Assembly: GCA_002886105.1 (NCBI GenBank)
Contig: CP025776.1
Coordinates: forward strand, 2,790,001-2,854,000
Reading direction: 5' to 3'
DNA length: 64,000 bases
DNA from: Enterobacter sp. EA-1
GTDB lineage: Bacteria > Pseudomonadota > Gammaproteobacteria > Enterobacterales > Enterobacteriaceae
In this document: positions 31,680-43,664 of the stretch, one piece after another
Numbering within the stretch: position 1 is the first letter of the stretch
How the letters are laid out: every line of letters begins with the position of its first letter
The notes under the pieces: model-generated
Told to the model about the DNA's origin: nothing
Databases searched by the model: none
What the model saw: the letters and a program-made list of their open reading frames with translations, nothing else
Made by a program: the position numbers and the translations under genes

Positions 31680-31721
31680 GCGGGAGCGGTATCTATCCCC
31701 CCTCCCGCTACACATTATTTT
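31680..31721 (+). terminator. Terminator between converging transporter and RND genes
   Basis: GCGGGAG (31680-31686) pairs with CTCCCGC (31702-31708), followed by TACACATTATTTTT. It lies 10 bases after the 2-HCT stop and can serve the convergent RND gene too. Confidence 0.65.
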
Positions 31722-31750
31722 TATCGGTGAAGAGCTCGTATTCAGCCACG

Positions 31751-34700
31751 TCAATGATTCTGCGTTCGATGACCAGTCAGCAGCAGACTGAAGGCCGCGG
31801 GCAACACCGTCAGCGTCACCAGTGTTGCCACCACCAGCCCGCCGATAATGGCAAAGGCCATTGGCCCCCAGAAGACTGGTGCGAAATGGGGGATCATCCC
31901 CAGAATAGCGGCGCAGGCGGTCAGCATAATCGGCCGCGCGCGGTGCTCTGCCGCCGCGATGATCGCCTCATCATTCGCCATGCCCTGCTGCACATTGCTG
32001 TCGACTTCGCTTATCAGTATCACCGCGTTGCGGATGATCATGCCCGCCAGCGCAATCACGCCCAGCAAGGCGACAAACCCCATCGGCGTCCCCGTCGGCA
32101 ACATCGCCAGCACAATGCCCGGCAGGCCAAAAGGCGCCATCAACAACGCCAGCAGCATGGGAAAAGCGCTGCAACTGGATCATCAGCAGCAGCAACATCA
32201 CGATAAGCGTCACGGGCAGCACCGCATAGACCGATCGGTTCCCTTTATCCGACTCGGCCACCGCGCCGCCCTCTTCAATCCTGTACCCGGCGGGTAATTG
32301 CGCCCGCAGCGTATCCACTGCCGGGCGCAGCCCTGCCGACACCGCATCGGCGCGCATTCCCGGCGCGAGGTCGGTTTGCACCGTAATAAACGGTAGCCGC
32401 TGTCGCCGCCAGATAACCGGATCTTCCACTCCCCAAACCAGCGTGGCCACTTCGCTCAAGGGAATTTTCGCGCCATTGGTCCCGGACAGCATTAACGTCG
32501 ATAATGTGCCGATATCCAGCCGCTCACGATCGTTGCCGCGCAGCACCACGTCTACCAGACGATCCTCGGTCCCGCACGCTGGTGACGGTCGTGCCGGACC
32601 AGACGGTGTTTAACATCTGCGCAATGCTTTCGGATGAGACGCGCGCGCTGCGGTCTGATTCACCTGCAAGGTGATCACCCTTTCCGGCTCACCCGCCGTG
32701 AGATTGACCTCCCGCGCCAGCGGCGATGCGCCCACCACCGCAGCCAGACGGTGGGCGTAGCGCTGCACCTGCGCATAATCCGGCCCGCTCACCCGGTATT
32801 TCAGCGGCCAGCCAACCGGTGGCCCGAGCTCCAGCGGCGACACACGCGTGGTGATATCGCTAAAGTGCCCGGCCAGCAGGGTCGACAGTTGTTCACGTAA
32901 GCGATCCCGCGCCGCCGTGTTTTTGGCCACCACCACCAGTTGCGCGGTGTTTTCGTTTTCCAGCAGCACATCCATCGGTAAATAGAAGCGTATCGCGCCG
33001 GAGCCCACATACGCACTGAAGTGATCGATGTTGTCATTGCCAATCAAGGACTTTTCCGGTGCGCTCAACCTGTTTTTCTGTTTCCGTTTGTGATGCGTTG
33101 GCGGGCAGCGAGAGACTGACCAGCAGCTCAGCGATCGGAGGCCGGAAAAACTCGCCCTGCATGTGTGTCACGCCCACCATCGACAGCGCCAGCGCCAGCA
33201 ACGCCGCCCCGATTGTCGCCAGTCGATGACGCAGCGCCAGATGCAACAATCGTCGGTACATACCCGCCAGTTTTCCCGCACCGCCAGCGTGTGCCGGTAA
33301 ACGCACAGGCAGCAGCCATGCACCGGTCAGAGGGGAAAAAGAACCGCGACAACCCACGAGCAAAGCAGCGCAATCAACACCACCGCAAACAGCGAATAGC
33401 AGTACTCTCCGGCGCTTGATGCGGCAAAACCGACCGGAATAAAACCGGCAATCATCACCAGCGTGCCCGTCAGCATCGGAAAGGCGGTCGTTTTGAATGC
33501 CCGGGTCGCCGCCTGCTGGCGCGTATCCCCCGCTTCCAGCCGGGCGACCATCGTCTCAACCGTGATCATCGCATCATCAACCAGCAGGCCGAGGGCAATG
33601 ATCAATGCTCCCAACGAAATGCGTTGTAAACCAATGCCCGCCAGCATCATCCCGACAAACGTCATCGCCAGTACCAGCGGAATGGCGGCGGCCACCACCA
33701 GCCCCGCGCGGGTTCCCAGAGAGACAAACGACACCGCCAGCACAATCAGTACGGCTTCCACCAGCACCCGAACAAAACCGCTGACGGCGTCGCTGACCAC
33801 CGCCGACTGGTCTGCCACCTTGACGATCTCGATACCGTGCGGCAACTGTGCTTTCAACTGCGCCATTCTGGCATTCAGCGCCCCGGCCGAAATGGGAGCA
33901 TATTGCCGGTCGGTGCCATAGAAATCGCCAGCCCCATCGCCGGTTGCCCATTGACACGAAAGACCGGCGCTGGCGGTTCTGCACGTTGTCTGCTCACGGT
34001 GGCGATATCCGTCAGAGGGATGTAGCGGTTATTAATATGCAGGGTCACAGCGCGCAGGCTCTCTTCGGATGTCAACGCCCCACTGACCCGCAGCGCCATA
34101 TTATCGTTTTCGGTGCGCATCGTTCCCGCCGGCGCGACGGCGTTTTGCGCGGCTAACGCATCGCTCACCTGCTGGATATCCAGTCCCATACCCGCCAGTT
34201 GGCGTGGCGAAAAAAGCAATCACAATCTGCTCTTTCTGCTCACCTAATAGCGTGATCTTGCCGATATCCTTCAGCGACATCAGATCGCGGCGGATCCTCC
34301 AGCCGATCGCGCAACTCGCGGGGCGTATAGCCTTCGGCGGTAAAGCCATACAGCGTGCCGAAAGTGTCATCAAACTCATCGTTAACGGCTGGCCCCTGCG
34401 CGCCCTGCGGCAATGACGAAGCCACGTCCTGCATTTTTTACGGACCTGATACCAGATATCCGCGACCTTTTGCGGTGGCGTATCGTCACGCAGGTTCACA
34501 TAGATAACCGCGCTACCGGCACGGGTTTCACTTTCGAGATAGTCGAGCCACGGCGTCTCTTGCAGCTTTTTTCCAGTACATCGGTCACCAGCCGGGTAGT
34601 GTCGTCAACGGTAGCGCCCGACCACTGTGCGGATACCACCGCAGTTTTGATGGTAAATGCCGGATCTTCATTACGCGGCAGATTTTCGTAGCAAAGGATA

Positions 34701-34804
34701 CCGGTGGCGACAATCACCAGCATAAGAAAGCTCACCAGTTGCTGGTGCGCAAGCGCCCACGCGGAAAGATTGAAGCTGGCGTTGTCTGAACGAGGCGTCA
34801 TCAT
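31751..34804 (-). CDS. RND efflux permease (frameshifted as read)
   Basis: About 1017 residues, a resistance-nodulation-division drug pump. Start ATG 34804 (MMTPRSDNASFNLSAWALAH) overlaps the adaptor stop by ATGA. Order: first helix, porter loops (EDPAFTIKTAVVSAQWSGAT; DTTRLVTDVLEK), the central helices with LGLLVDDAMITVETMVARLE (proton-relay Asp pair before TM4/5), KTTAFPMLTGTLVMIAGFIP, the second porter domain (ADQSAVVSDAVSGFV; LAPGMRADAVSAGLRPAVDT) and the end TVLPAAFSLLLTGHRTQNH. It belongs to the RND subgroup with shortened loops, not the AcrB-like HAE1 group. About eight frame changes. It sits with its adaptor and a two-component system. Confidence 0.85.
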
Positions 34805-35876
34805 TGCGGCTCTCCGGGGGATCACTTTTTTCACCCGTGCGCAGTTTGCTGACACCCGCGGTCACCACTTTATCGCCGGGTGCTACCCCGGTGGCGATAA
34901 TGGCTAACGACGCGGTATAGCCCGCCAGCGTCACCGGTCGCAATTGCACCTGCTGGTGGTTATCAATAAGAAAGACGGCAGGACGGTCGTCCAAACGGGC
35001 GATCGCCGTTGCCGGAACAGCGTAGTGATCGCCGCCAGTGGCCGGAGCCGGCGTCCGCGGGCATCGCCACCGTGACGCTGGCACCCAGCGCCATCGCCGC
35101 AGGCGGTGTTTGCAGCGTTAACCTGACCCGCCATGTCCGGGTTTGCGGGTCCGCCTGTGGGCTGACATCCCGTACTGTCCCCGTGGTCTGCACCGTCGGG
35201 TCGGCCAGCAGCGCAACCGGAAAACGTGCCGCCGTGTCGGCTGACAAGCGTTGTGGGTCGGCAATATCAATCACCACATCACGCCGATCGCTGGTCGCCA
35301 GCGTGAAAACCTTCTGACCTGCGCTCACCACCTGACCTGCCGCTGCACTGACGCCAGTGATCACCCCGTCAGCGGGGGGACGTTAATTGCGTCCACGCCA
35401 GTTGTCCCCGGCGTTACGCAGTGCCACCGCTACTTTTCAGTCGTGAGGCGGCGGTCAGCCAGTCCGCGCGGGCGCTGTCAAGTTGAGTGCGGGCTATCGC
35501 GCCAGAGGGCATCAGCTTCTGCATCCGGCCCAGGGTTAAGGGCCGCCACCTGCTCGGAGGCTTTCGCCGCATCCGAGGGTCGGCTTTCGCACTGGTTAGC
35601 TGGTTTTGCCCGGTCGTGCTTTCCAGTCGGGCAAGGACTGGCCTGCCCGCACGCGTTCGCCAATATCAACCCGGTGCGGCTGACCATGCGGCCATCCAGA
35701 CGAAAAGCGAGTGTGGTTTCATCATGCGCGCGGATCTCTCCGGTACGCACGACCGCTTGCCCAAACGCGGACGGCGCCACCACCACATAGCGCACCGGCC
35801 GGGGCGGCGCGGGTTTCTCCGCTGACTTTTCACCACAGCTCGTCAGCAGCGGAACAGCGATGCTTAGCGCAATCAA
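34801..35876 (-). CDS. RND periplasmic adaptor lipoprotein (MFP) (frameshifted as read)
   Basis: Membrane-fusion protein linking the RND pump to an outer-membrane channel. The lipobox LTSCGEKS follows a hydrophobic leader (IALSIAVPL), so it is a lipoprotein. I take TTG 35876 as start; an ATG is not available in frame unless an indel is repaired upstream. Core: PAPPRPVRYVVVAPSAFGQA, VRTGEIRAHDETTLAFRLDG, AGQVVSAGQKVFTLATSDRR, DPQTRTWRVRLTLQ and SLAIIATGVAPGDKVVTAGV. The C-terminus reads KVIPGEPQ with TGA overlapping the permease ATG. At least five frame changes (35630, 35500, 35390, 35050, 34830). Confidence 0.82.
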
Positions 35877-36043
35877 CGGGAGAAGTGATAACAGTGAGGC
35901 GGTGCGTGCAGCAGTAAAAAGGTGGTGCAGGCACTGACGAAAGTAATCAGTAATTGTTCAGGCATGACGGCGCTCCGGCACATAAAGAGCGCCATTTCAT
36001 GCCAGTTAAATCGAGATTCACTGCATTTTTCGTCAAGAGTTTA

Positions 36044-37240
36044 TCAAGACGCGGATTTTCCTTCCTGCGTCGACGTCGCCGGGAGGATCACACTGATTTG
36101 CAACCCGCCTGCCGCCGGTAACGATGCGCTGATGCTCCCGCCGTGTGCCAGACATATCGCACGGGCAATGGATAACCCCAGCCCGCTGCCGCCCGAATGC
36201 CGTGCGCGGGAGGTTTCCCGCCCGCGTAAAGCGATCAAACATCACCGGCAGAAAATCGGTATCCACACCGGGTCCGTTATCGCAAAAATCAATCCGGTAC
36301 TCCTGCTGCTGGCGGGATAAGTGGATAGAGAGATGCCCACCCCGTTGCCCGTAACGCAGCGCATTTTCCATCAGGATGGTAAAACCTGCCCCGTGGGCGG
36401 AACGCATCGCCGTGATAAGGACAGGGTTGTGCGCCATCAATGGAAACGCCGATCCCGGCGTCGTCAGCCTGTGGTTTCAGCCATGCCGCCTGCTCACGCA
36501 ACAACTCATCCAGAGAAAAAACTTGTCGGTTGAGCGTCAATTGGCCCGCATCCGCCAGCGACAGCAAATGCAGTTCGTCAGTCAGGCGACTGAGGTGTTG
36601 CAGTTGTTTCATCACCATCCCCAGTTGCTGGGGGCGTGGGGTCAAAAACACCATCAAGCATGCCCTGCAAGCGGCCAATAGCGGCGGTCAACGGCGAGCG
36701 AATTTCATGGGCCATCGCCACGTGCGACGCGCGCAATTCCCGGTCATAGCGCGCCAGTTGCCGGGTCATTACATTGAAATCGCTGGCAAAACGGATCATT
36801 TCCGCAGGCGCATCCTTAACCAGCTCCGGCGGCCAAACTCCCCCTTGTGTCACCTCTTCGGCGGCATCCCGCAGGCGGCTGAACTGAATGGACAATGGCC
36901 GGGCATATTTCAGCCCCATAAACACAATAAAGGGGATCATCACCAACACCAGCACGCCGACCATCAACCAGTCGGCAGAAGCGATGGTCGGTGTGGAGTA
37001 GCTGAGCCCCCACCAACTGTCCACAATATCGTGGAAACGCGCCGGGTTTATCTGCGGATCCTCCATCAGCACGAGGAATTCGTCGCGCAGCGCGGCGGGC
37101 ATCTTATGCAGGATCCAGTAGTTCTGAATGGCAAAGCGTAACCACATACACAGGGCGATAAGGATCACGGTGCCAATCGCCAGCGCCAGAATGCGCCCGC
37201 AGATCCAACGCCAGAGAGACTGATAAGTGGCATTATTCAT
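36044..37240 (-). CDS. Sensor histidine kinase (frameshifted as read)
   Basis: About 398 residues; ATG 37240 (MNNATYQSLWRWICGRILAL) overlaps the regulator stop. Two membrane helices (ILALAIGTVILIALCMWLRF and MVGVLVLVMIPFIVFMGLKY) flank a ~90-residue periplasmic sensor. A HAMP-like linker is followed by the phospho-acceptor H-box VAMAHEIRSPLTAAIGRLQG, then N-box and G-boxes (ENALRYGQRGG; GGSGLGLSIARAICLAHGGS). Frame changes near 36640, 36440 and 36215. It is encoded with an OmpR-type regulator, beside the RND/adaptor pair and divergent to MipA, so it probably controls envelope export functions. Confidence 0.86.
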
Positions 37241-37924
37241 GGCTGGCGAAACCTGTAACCAATGCCGCGAACGTTGGCTAACACGCCGGTAATGCCTGCG
37301 TTCTCCAGCTTTTGCGCAGGTTGTAAACGTGCGTGTCCACCACCCGCTCCAGCGCTTCGCTCTCCGGCAGACAGTGCTCCAGTAAATGCTGGCGGGAAAA
37401 CGGTCGGGTTGCCCATCAGCGTCGACAACAAGGAGAATTCCGTCGGCGTCAGCTCCAGCACCCGGACTTGACCATCCTGCGTTACCGTGGCGGTAATGGC
37501 GACCCTGTCCACTTCCAGCGTATGCCAGCGCAGTACGTCGTCCCGCGTTTCCGCCTGTCGACTGCGGCGCAACACCGCCTGTACCCGCGCCACCACTTCG
37601 CCGGGGTGGTAAGGTTTAACAACATAATCATCCGCGCCGTAGCGCAGCGCACCGATGCGATCCGGGGTATCCCCCATGGCCGTCACCATAATGACAGGCA
37701 CATCGCTTTTACGCCGCAGCGCCGCCGAGGACTTCGGTACCGTTCAGGCCCCGCAGCATCACATCCAGCAGGATCAGATCCGGCTTCCAGCGTTGCGCCA
37801 TTTCAAGCCCGGATAACCCATCGCCCACAATGGTTACCGCATAGTTTTCTCGACGCAGATAGGCCTCCAGCACGCTGGCGGCATCCGCATCATCTTCAAT
37901 CACGAGCACTCTTCTGGATAACAT
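37237..37924 (-). CDS. OmpR-family response regulator (frameshifted as read)
   Basis: About 228 residues. The start ATG 37924 (MLSRRVLVIEDDADAASVLE) has AAGGTGGGCAG upstream. Receiver domain: the acidic pair EDD, phospho-Asp in LILLDVMLRGLNGTEVL, Thr in VPVIMVTAMGD and Lys in DDYVVKPYHPGEVVARVQA. The winged-helix output domain reads VLELTPTEFSLLSTLMGNP, and ends NVRGIGYRFRQP. Frame changes near 37715, 37395 and 37310. The stop overlaps the kinase start. Confidence 0.88.
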
Positions 37925-38048
37925 CTGCCCACCTTGACCGTTTCTTAACAATTTCCCGACCGTTCATTGATACGCCGCACCCATACTTCTGCACCAGCAT
38001 ACGGCAACCTTTTGGTCAGCCGTATTATCTCTTCACCACCGGGATGCC

Positions 38049-38841
38049 ATGATGATAATGAGAAAAACTGCGCTGTATATGATCGGCCCACTCCTCACCC
38101 CCTTTACGACGGGCGCATACGCCAGTGATGCGGCAGCGCCGCAGGATGCCTTTACGCTGGGGCTGGGCGGGCAATACGCGCCACAATACAGCGGTTCAGA
38201 CAAATACGCATTGCAGATTGTTCCCGTGATCCGGTGCGCGCGATGGCGCCTTTTTTCTGGATACGGAAAAGGGATTGGCTATGACCTGCAAACAGCGAAT
38301 GGCTTCTATCCTCGAACACACGCTGGGTTACAACCTCGGACGGGCGGACAGCCGTTCCGACTGGCGGGACGGCGCAGACAACTTAAAAGGGATGGGCACT
38401 ATTGACGCCGTCCTCAATACGGCGCTGGCCGTTGGCTGGTCGGTAACCCCCCGGCTGACGGTAGAAGGCAAAGCCACATTGCCGCTGACCGACAGCCGGT
38501 GTGCAATACCAGACCTCGGTAACACTTTTACCCGTGCAGAGCGCCTACGATACTGTCGCTATTCAGTCCGCCATTCCTGTTCCGGCGACAGTCGCTACAT
38601 GAACACGTTTTATGGCGTGAACCGGCAACAAAGCCTCGGTTCCGGCTACAGCCGTTATTCGGCGAAAGGCGGGATGTACGGCATTGATACTCACCTTATC
38701 TGGAGCCACCAGTTTGATGCGCACTGGGGGACTACGTTCAGCGCCGGGTATCACTGGCTGGATAGCGCAGCCGCAGACAGCCCAATCGTGCTGCGGCGCA
38801 ACGAAGGTTCCGCTGTCGCCGCCTTCACCTATACCTTCTGA
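38049..38841 (+). CDS. MipA/OmpV family outer-membrane protein (frameshifted as read)
   Basis: About 263 residues, an outer-membrane beta-barrel of the MltA-interacting-protein/OmpV family. Signal peptide in MMIMRKTALYMIGPLLTPFT followed by TGAYASDA. The family start FTLGLGGQYAPQYSGSDKYA is clear. Later parts include FLDTEKGIGYDL, FYLEHTLGYNLGRADSRSDW, RLTVEGKATLPLTDS, QSLGSGYSRYSAKGGMYGID and the C-terminal VAAFTYTF, with the terminal Phe typical of barrel proteins. Frame changes near 38235, 38310, 38500 and 38590. It diverges from the two-component operon, whose regulator may control it, as described for some mipA-like genes. Confidence 0.87.
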
Positions 38842-39173
38842 CAGGAGCGCCAGAGCGTGGACAAAGAGGATTTTCAACTAATGGGGGTTATCTGGGGGAT
38901 TAAGTGCGGCGGCCTACCTGAGCGCCCTCGGTATTTCTACGTTGTGTTATTGCCATAGCCAGCCTGCGTACGTTTTTTATCACCTCCGGAACGCCACCCG
39001 AGTTTCCAAAAGGCACGATACCTGTGTCGATCGGCACCCTGTCATTCGCGCTTCATGAACGCATGCTGGTAATAGTGGGTGTCGCCAGCGCCAACGCGTG
39101 GCGTCATCCGCCCGACGAAGGCCGGGGCGGGAACGTAACAGACTTTAACCCTAACGTTTCCGGAGGTGGTGAT
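38842..39173 (+). other. Gap with a possible small membrane-protein gene
   Basis: Between MipA and the P450. A GTG at 38857 follows ACAGGAGCGC and opens MDKEDFQLMG; reading with indels gives hydrophobic pieces (GGLSAAAYLSALGIS; IAIASLRTFFITSGTPPEF) and IGTLSFALHERMLVIVGVAS. A small hydrophobic protein is possible, but the frame is too broken to define it. Confidence 0.25.
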
Positions 39174-40488
39174 ATGCAACTTCATGAACTGATGGCCCCC
39201 GAATATTCTGATTATCCTTTTCGGCTGTATAAAAACTCCATGAGAGTGGACCGCTGATCCGGTGCCGGGGAAAACGTCATGATCAGCGGCCATCACGCCA
39301 TTGTGGAAGCACTGCTGAACGACAAGCGAGCCGGTAAAAACTACATGGAAAGCGTCCGGCTGCGTTTTGGCGATGACGCGACTGCGCTGCCGGTATTCCA
39401 GTGGGATTAGCCGAATGTTTCTTGTGCTGAATCCTCCGGAACATGCCCGGCTGAGAGGGCTGGTGATGAAATCGTTTAGCAGCAAAGAAATTCACGCCCT
39501 CAGAGAAATCGCCTTTACCGTGGCACATAACTGGTCGATGCCCTTGCCGGGCGTGACGGCTGCGATTTAGCCCAGCAATTTGCCTTTCCCCTGCCGGTGC
39601 GCATTATTTGCCGGATGCTCGACGTACCGGAGACAGACGCCGCTTCGCTTGGCGGTGCGGCCTCGGCGCTGGTGAAAGTGTTTGACCCGCAGATAACGGA
39701 GCAGGACCTGCTGAAAGCCACAGAGGCATTCGCCGTGCTTGAGGCCTACTTCAGCGCCCTTATCGTTTCGCGCCCTGGGGAGCACCGCCAGCGATCTGGT
39801 ATCGCTTTTTTACGTAGCGAAAATAACGGCGACAAACTGCAGCACGATGAAATTATCGCTAACGTCATCCTGCTGTTTATTGCCGGGCACGAGACCACCT
39901 CCAATATGATCTGCAACGCGGTGCTGGCGCTGCATGACAATCCGATGGAGCTGGAGCTGCTGATGCAGGACAGATCCCTGTTGCCTGCGGCGGTAACGGA
40001 ATGTACGCTATGACAGCTCGGTTCAAATGGTGTACCGCATCGCGCTTGATGATATCGAGGTGCAGGGGCGCATTATTCCGCAGGGCGCCAGCCTGTTTCT
40101 GAGCACACCGGGCGCCGCCAACCATGACCCGATGGTCTTCTCCTCCCCGGAAGTGCTCAATATCCGTCGCCGTGAAGGGCGAAGCCTCTCCTTCGGCGGT
40201 GGCTTACACCACTGTCTGGGCTATCGGTTGGCGCTGGCGGAGATGGAAGTTGCGCTGGAGGTGTTACTTACCCGTCTGCCGAAAATGCGGCCCGTGACGG
40301 CGGGCATCCAGCGTAATCGCCGGGCAAATTTACGCGGCGTCAGCGTCCTGCCTGTCACCCCGGGTAAATATAAACGAACAGAAATTGAGGGGCCTATTCA
40401 CAGCGAAAACTGTGATATTTACCCGACAAAGAAAAAGACACAACGGATGGCCACATATTGGCTCCACACTCCCTACAAAACAGAATAA
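39174..40488 (+). CDS. Cytochrome P450 (frameshifted as read)
   Basis: A soluble heme mono-oxygenase of about 400-438 residues. ATG 39174 follows CGGAGGTGGTGAT. Readable order: MQLHELMAPEYSDYPFRLY, NPPEHARLRGLVMKSFSSKE (C-helix HxxxR), the I-helix oxygen-activation motif LLFIAGHETTSNM, the ExxR motif restored as ECLRYDSSVQ after adding one base near 40012, and the heme-Cys loop LSFGGGLHHCLGYRLALAEM. All catalytic motifs are therefore present. The reading frame runs to TAA 40486-40488, which makes an unusually long tail after VLPVTP; the true end may be earlier. No ferredoxin or reductase gene is adjacent. Such P450s are rare in Enterobacteriaceae. Substrate unknown. Confidence 0.87.
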
Positions 40489-40528
40489 TAAACCACCGGC
40501 ATACTGTTCATCGTTCTCAGGAGGAACA

Positions 40529-41561
40529 ATGAACAGACTAAAATATGCATGTCATTATGCAGAGTACCTTGCTAAAAAAAATCAGAGCGGGAATGGTGGA
40601 TGATAAAACATTCCACATCAGACGATTGCAACGCGTGATAAACCGAAAGCCTGACTTAATTCATCCGAGGACATTAAGTGAGAAAATCTGTCACCGGTTA
40701 CTTTTTGATCGCAATCCACTTTATACACGCCACCGGCGGATAAACTGGCGGTCCGGGAGTATATTCATAGCAAAACGGACAAATTAACTCTGGCGCCGCT
40801 GCTGGGTATTTACCGCAGTGTAAAGGAGATTGACTTTAACCTGTTACCTGAAAAGTTTGTGCTGAAATGCAATCATGACAGCGGCAGCGCGGTAATCTGT
40901 ACGGATAAAGCCGCGTTGGATAAACCCCCGCGCGTTGACCAAACTGAAATTAGCCATGAAGAAGAATATGTATTACAGCACGCGTGAATGGCAGTATAAA
41001 AACATCAACCCGGTCATATTATGTGAAACGTACATTGACCTTTTGCTAATCGCATAAAAGAGACCACGCCAGAAATGTTACGGATACATTGCTTTCATGG
41101 TATTGCCAGCATTATTGAAGCCGATATAACGGACAGTGCAGGCAATGAATATATCAACGTTTATGACCGGGCATGGCAACTGCAGCCATTTCAGATGGAG
41201 TATCCCAACACGCCTTATGCGGTTTCCCCACCCCGCGACTCTACCCGGGGCGCTGGACGCGGCGCAGGATGTGGCTCGCGACATTGATTATTGCCGCGTG
41301 GATCTGATGCTACAGAGCGATGCTGTCGTTTTTAGCGAAATCACCTTAAGTCCACGCCGCGGAAAACTCAAAATTACGCCAGCCGAGTGGGATGTAAAAC
41401 TGGGCGAGATGTGGCAATTACCGGGAGAACAGACAACAGGCTCAGATGAGCCTGTCAGGGTGAGTCCATTAATTCGTTTTATTTGCAGGCCACGAGAGGG
41501 TAAACACCGAGTGATGATTGGAGCAAGGTATAGGTTACATCGCCACCGTGTGCATTCATGA
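40529..41561 (+). CDS. TupA-like ATP-grasp protein (frameshifted as read)
   Basis: About 300-340 residues; ATG 40529 follows CAGGAGGAACA. The protein matches the TupA-like ATP-grasp family, linked to teichuronopeptide or surface-polymer synthesis in other bacteria. Family parts: HPRTLSEKICHRLLFDRNPL, LADKLAVREYIHSKTDKLTL, APLLGIYRSVKEIDFNLLPE, KFVLKCNHDSGSAVICTDK, VILCETYID, DYCRVDLMLQSDAVVFSEIT, LSPRRGKLKITPAEWDVKLG and EMWQLPG. Frame changes near 40580, 40735, 40930, 41045 and 41240. The open frame runs on to 41561 and overlaps the kinase gene's end; the real stop is probably near 41440-41470, where ACAGGCTC-AGAT-GAGCCTGT forms a hairpin. Confidence 0.75.
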
Positions 41562-42537
41562 TGGCTTTGACCACTGACAACCCCAGCCCGCACCCTTTGG
41601 GGTTAACATTTCGCGCGTGAACCTCGCTGAAAGGGCTGAAACAAAAGCGATGGAAATCATCAGGAATACCCGGGCCATAATCTTCGATCTGAATATAAGA
41701 CGATCCTTCCGCAATGCCATTTCTGATGACGATGATTTTGGGTGCGGCGTATTTTATCGCGTTATCGAAGAGCACGGTAAGACATTGAATGATGCGTAAC
41801 GGGTCGCAAACGGCGTGATGCGTCTGGAGTTGCGTGATGATTTGAAAGTCATTGCGGGTGAACTCCAAGCGAAAAAAGCGTCGATCGCGTTCTGAATCGT
41901 TTCTTGCAGTTCAATATCGGTTAATTTCAGCGAAAATCGGTGGTGCCGGAAGAACCGACAATCCGCAGATCGTCGATCAGGTTGGTCAACCCTTCCGTTT
42001 GTTTTAATAAATTATTGAATAAGGTGGGACTGGGTTCGAACACGCCATCAACCAGCCCTTGCAGTCGTCCTCGTAACACGGTGACAGGGGTGCGGAACTC
42101 GTGTGCAATCGCGGCGTTCCGAGGGATTTTCGCTGGCTATCAAGCGCCTGTAATTTTTCCGCCATCTCATTAAAGTCATTGACTAAGTTGTTAAGCTCGC
42201 CCAAATGCGAGTAGGCGCAAAATGCCCTCGCCCCCCGGGTCGCCCTGAGCAATGCGCCGCAGACTGGTTGCAACGGAACTTAATGGATTGAGTATTTTCG
42301 CTGATAGCCTGATGGTGAAGAAAAAGAGACAATTAAACTGATGGCTGGAAGCAATGAAAAGCCAGATCCAGTCAATATATGTCACGCTGTCCTCGTCCCC
42401 GACGAGCGTGCCTCCGGAATATAATCAATAAAAGCATAGAAAAAATAGGACCCCCATGATGGTTATCGCAATCACGATAAGCGTCAGGAGATCATAAACA
42501 GCAGGATCTGTCGACTGAGGGCCTGATCTTTATTCAT
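41479..42537 (-). CDS. Sensor histidine kinase of the second two-component system (frameshifted as read)
   Basis: About 353 residues. ATG 42537 (MNKDQALSRQILLFMIS) overlaps the regulator stop (ATGA). It has an N-terminal helix, a second hydrophobic region near 42330 (VSFFFTIRLSAKILNPLSSV), a HAMP linker, the H-box AHEFRTPVTVLRGRLQGLVD, and ATP-binding boxes LFDNAIKYAAPKIIV, IQIEDYGPGIPDDF and GCGLGLSVVKAIMNAHGGDV. The sequence is BaeS-like in layout. At least six frame changes. The stop at 41479 may be displaced by one of them. Confidence 0.83.
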
Positions 42538-43230
42538 TTGTTTTCACCCAGCCGGTAACCGATACCGCGGATGCTTTCTGGCGTGCCTTTTAATCCGCAG
42601 TTTTCCAGCTTTTGCGCAGCTTACTGATGTGGCTGTCAACGGTCCGGTCAAGCGCATCGCCCTCCGGCAGGCAGGAGCTTAACAATTCGTCACGCGAGAA
42701 CACTTTTCTCGGGTTTCTGGCCATACAGGTCAGCAACCTGAACTCTGTTGTCGTCAGATCCAGCGTGACGATTCCCCTTCAGTGGTGATTTCCACAAAAA
42801 TCTTCCGGATAAATCGTTAAGTGAGGTGCGGATCGGCTTTTGATAACTGTTCTCCGCGCTGACGTTGGCGCGACGCAGCACGGCTTCTATCCGGGCGACC
42901 ACTTCAGCGGGATTAAACGGTTTCACCACATAATCATCGGCTCAGCCTTAACCCCATCAATTTATCGACATCCTGATCGAGCGCGGTGACCATAATCACC
43001 GGGATGTTGCTTTCCCTCCGTAACGTCGACAGTACGCGCCAGCCATCGACCAACGGGAGTTGAATGTCCAGCAACACCAGATCGGGTTTGCGTAATCGAA
43101 ACTGTTCCAGCGCCTGTTCCCCGTCGGCGGCGCGAACCGTTTTCATCCCTGCCCGATGAATATAACTGACTAAAATATCAGCGATTTCATCATCATCTTC
43201 AGCGACCAGAATAATTTTCTCATGGTTCAT
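42534..43230 (-). CDS. OmpR-family response regulator of the second system (frameshifted as read)
   Basis: About 231 residues. The start ATG 43230 (MNHEKIILVAEDDDEIADIL) has GGAGGTCAT just upstream. Receiver domain with the phospho-Asp in LVLLDIQLPLVDGWRVLSTL, VPVIMVTALDQ-type switch (here IPVIMVTALDQDVDKLMG) and DDYVVKPFNPAEVVARIEAV. The DNA-binding domain reads LDLTTTEFRLLTCMARNPRK and ends RGIGYRLGENK. It resembles BaeR/AdeR-type regulators of efflux pumps. Frame changes near 42940, 42780 and 42610. An RND pump gene lies 880 bases away on the other strand. Confidence 0.86.
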
Positions 43231-43664
43231 ATGACCTCCGTCTCGTACCAATCCGCGTTATGGGTTTAATGTGCGTTCACAAAAATAAAAACGTTTTTTT
43301 CTCATCATTTTTAAGGGCTTCAGATGCGTAAACGTCGTCATTGCAGATAATGTTCACCCGCGTCGCATCAATAAATTTTTGTTCGTTTTTAACTCACCTT
43401 CGAGCGTAATCCGGCAGGATTAACAAGGTAAAATCGTTATAATTTGCATGAGACGTTTTTTTAACGAGAAAGTTTCTTCGCGTGCTAAAAAAATGACTTT
43501 TCCATCAAATATGCGCTTTGGCATTGTCGATTGTTCATTTCATAAAAACAACAGCCTTCGATCTCTTTCATAAAAACGCAAGTTCAGAATGGCGCTCCAC
43601 ACTTCCTCCACACTCAATCCAATTATCATTACATACAGCCATACGATAATACGCTTTCATCGCA
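43231..43664. other. Intergenic region upstream of the second two-component operon
   Basis: About 430 bases between divergent genes, AT-rich, no gene seen. It should hold the regulator-kinase promoter and probably sites for the regulator itself. Confidence 0.4.

Noticed and set aside
31751-34804. Treating the frameshifted RND, PTS and LeuCD-like genes as pseudogenes
   Set aside because: All motifs are retained in order and breaks are single-base; indel errors are the simpler explanation.
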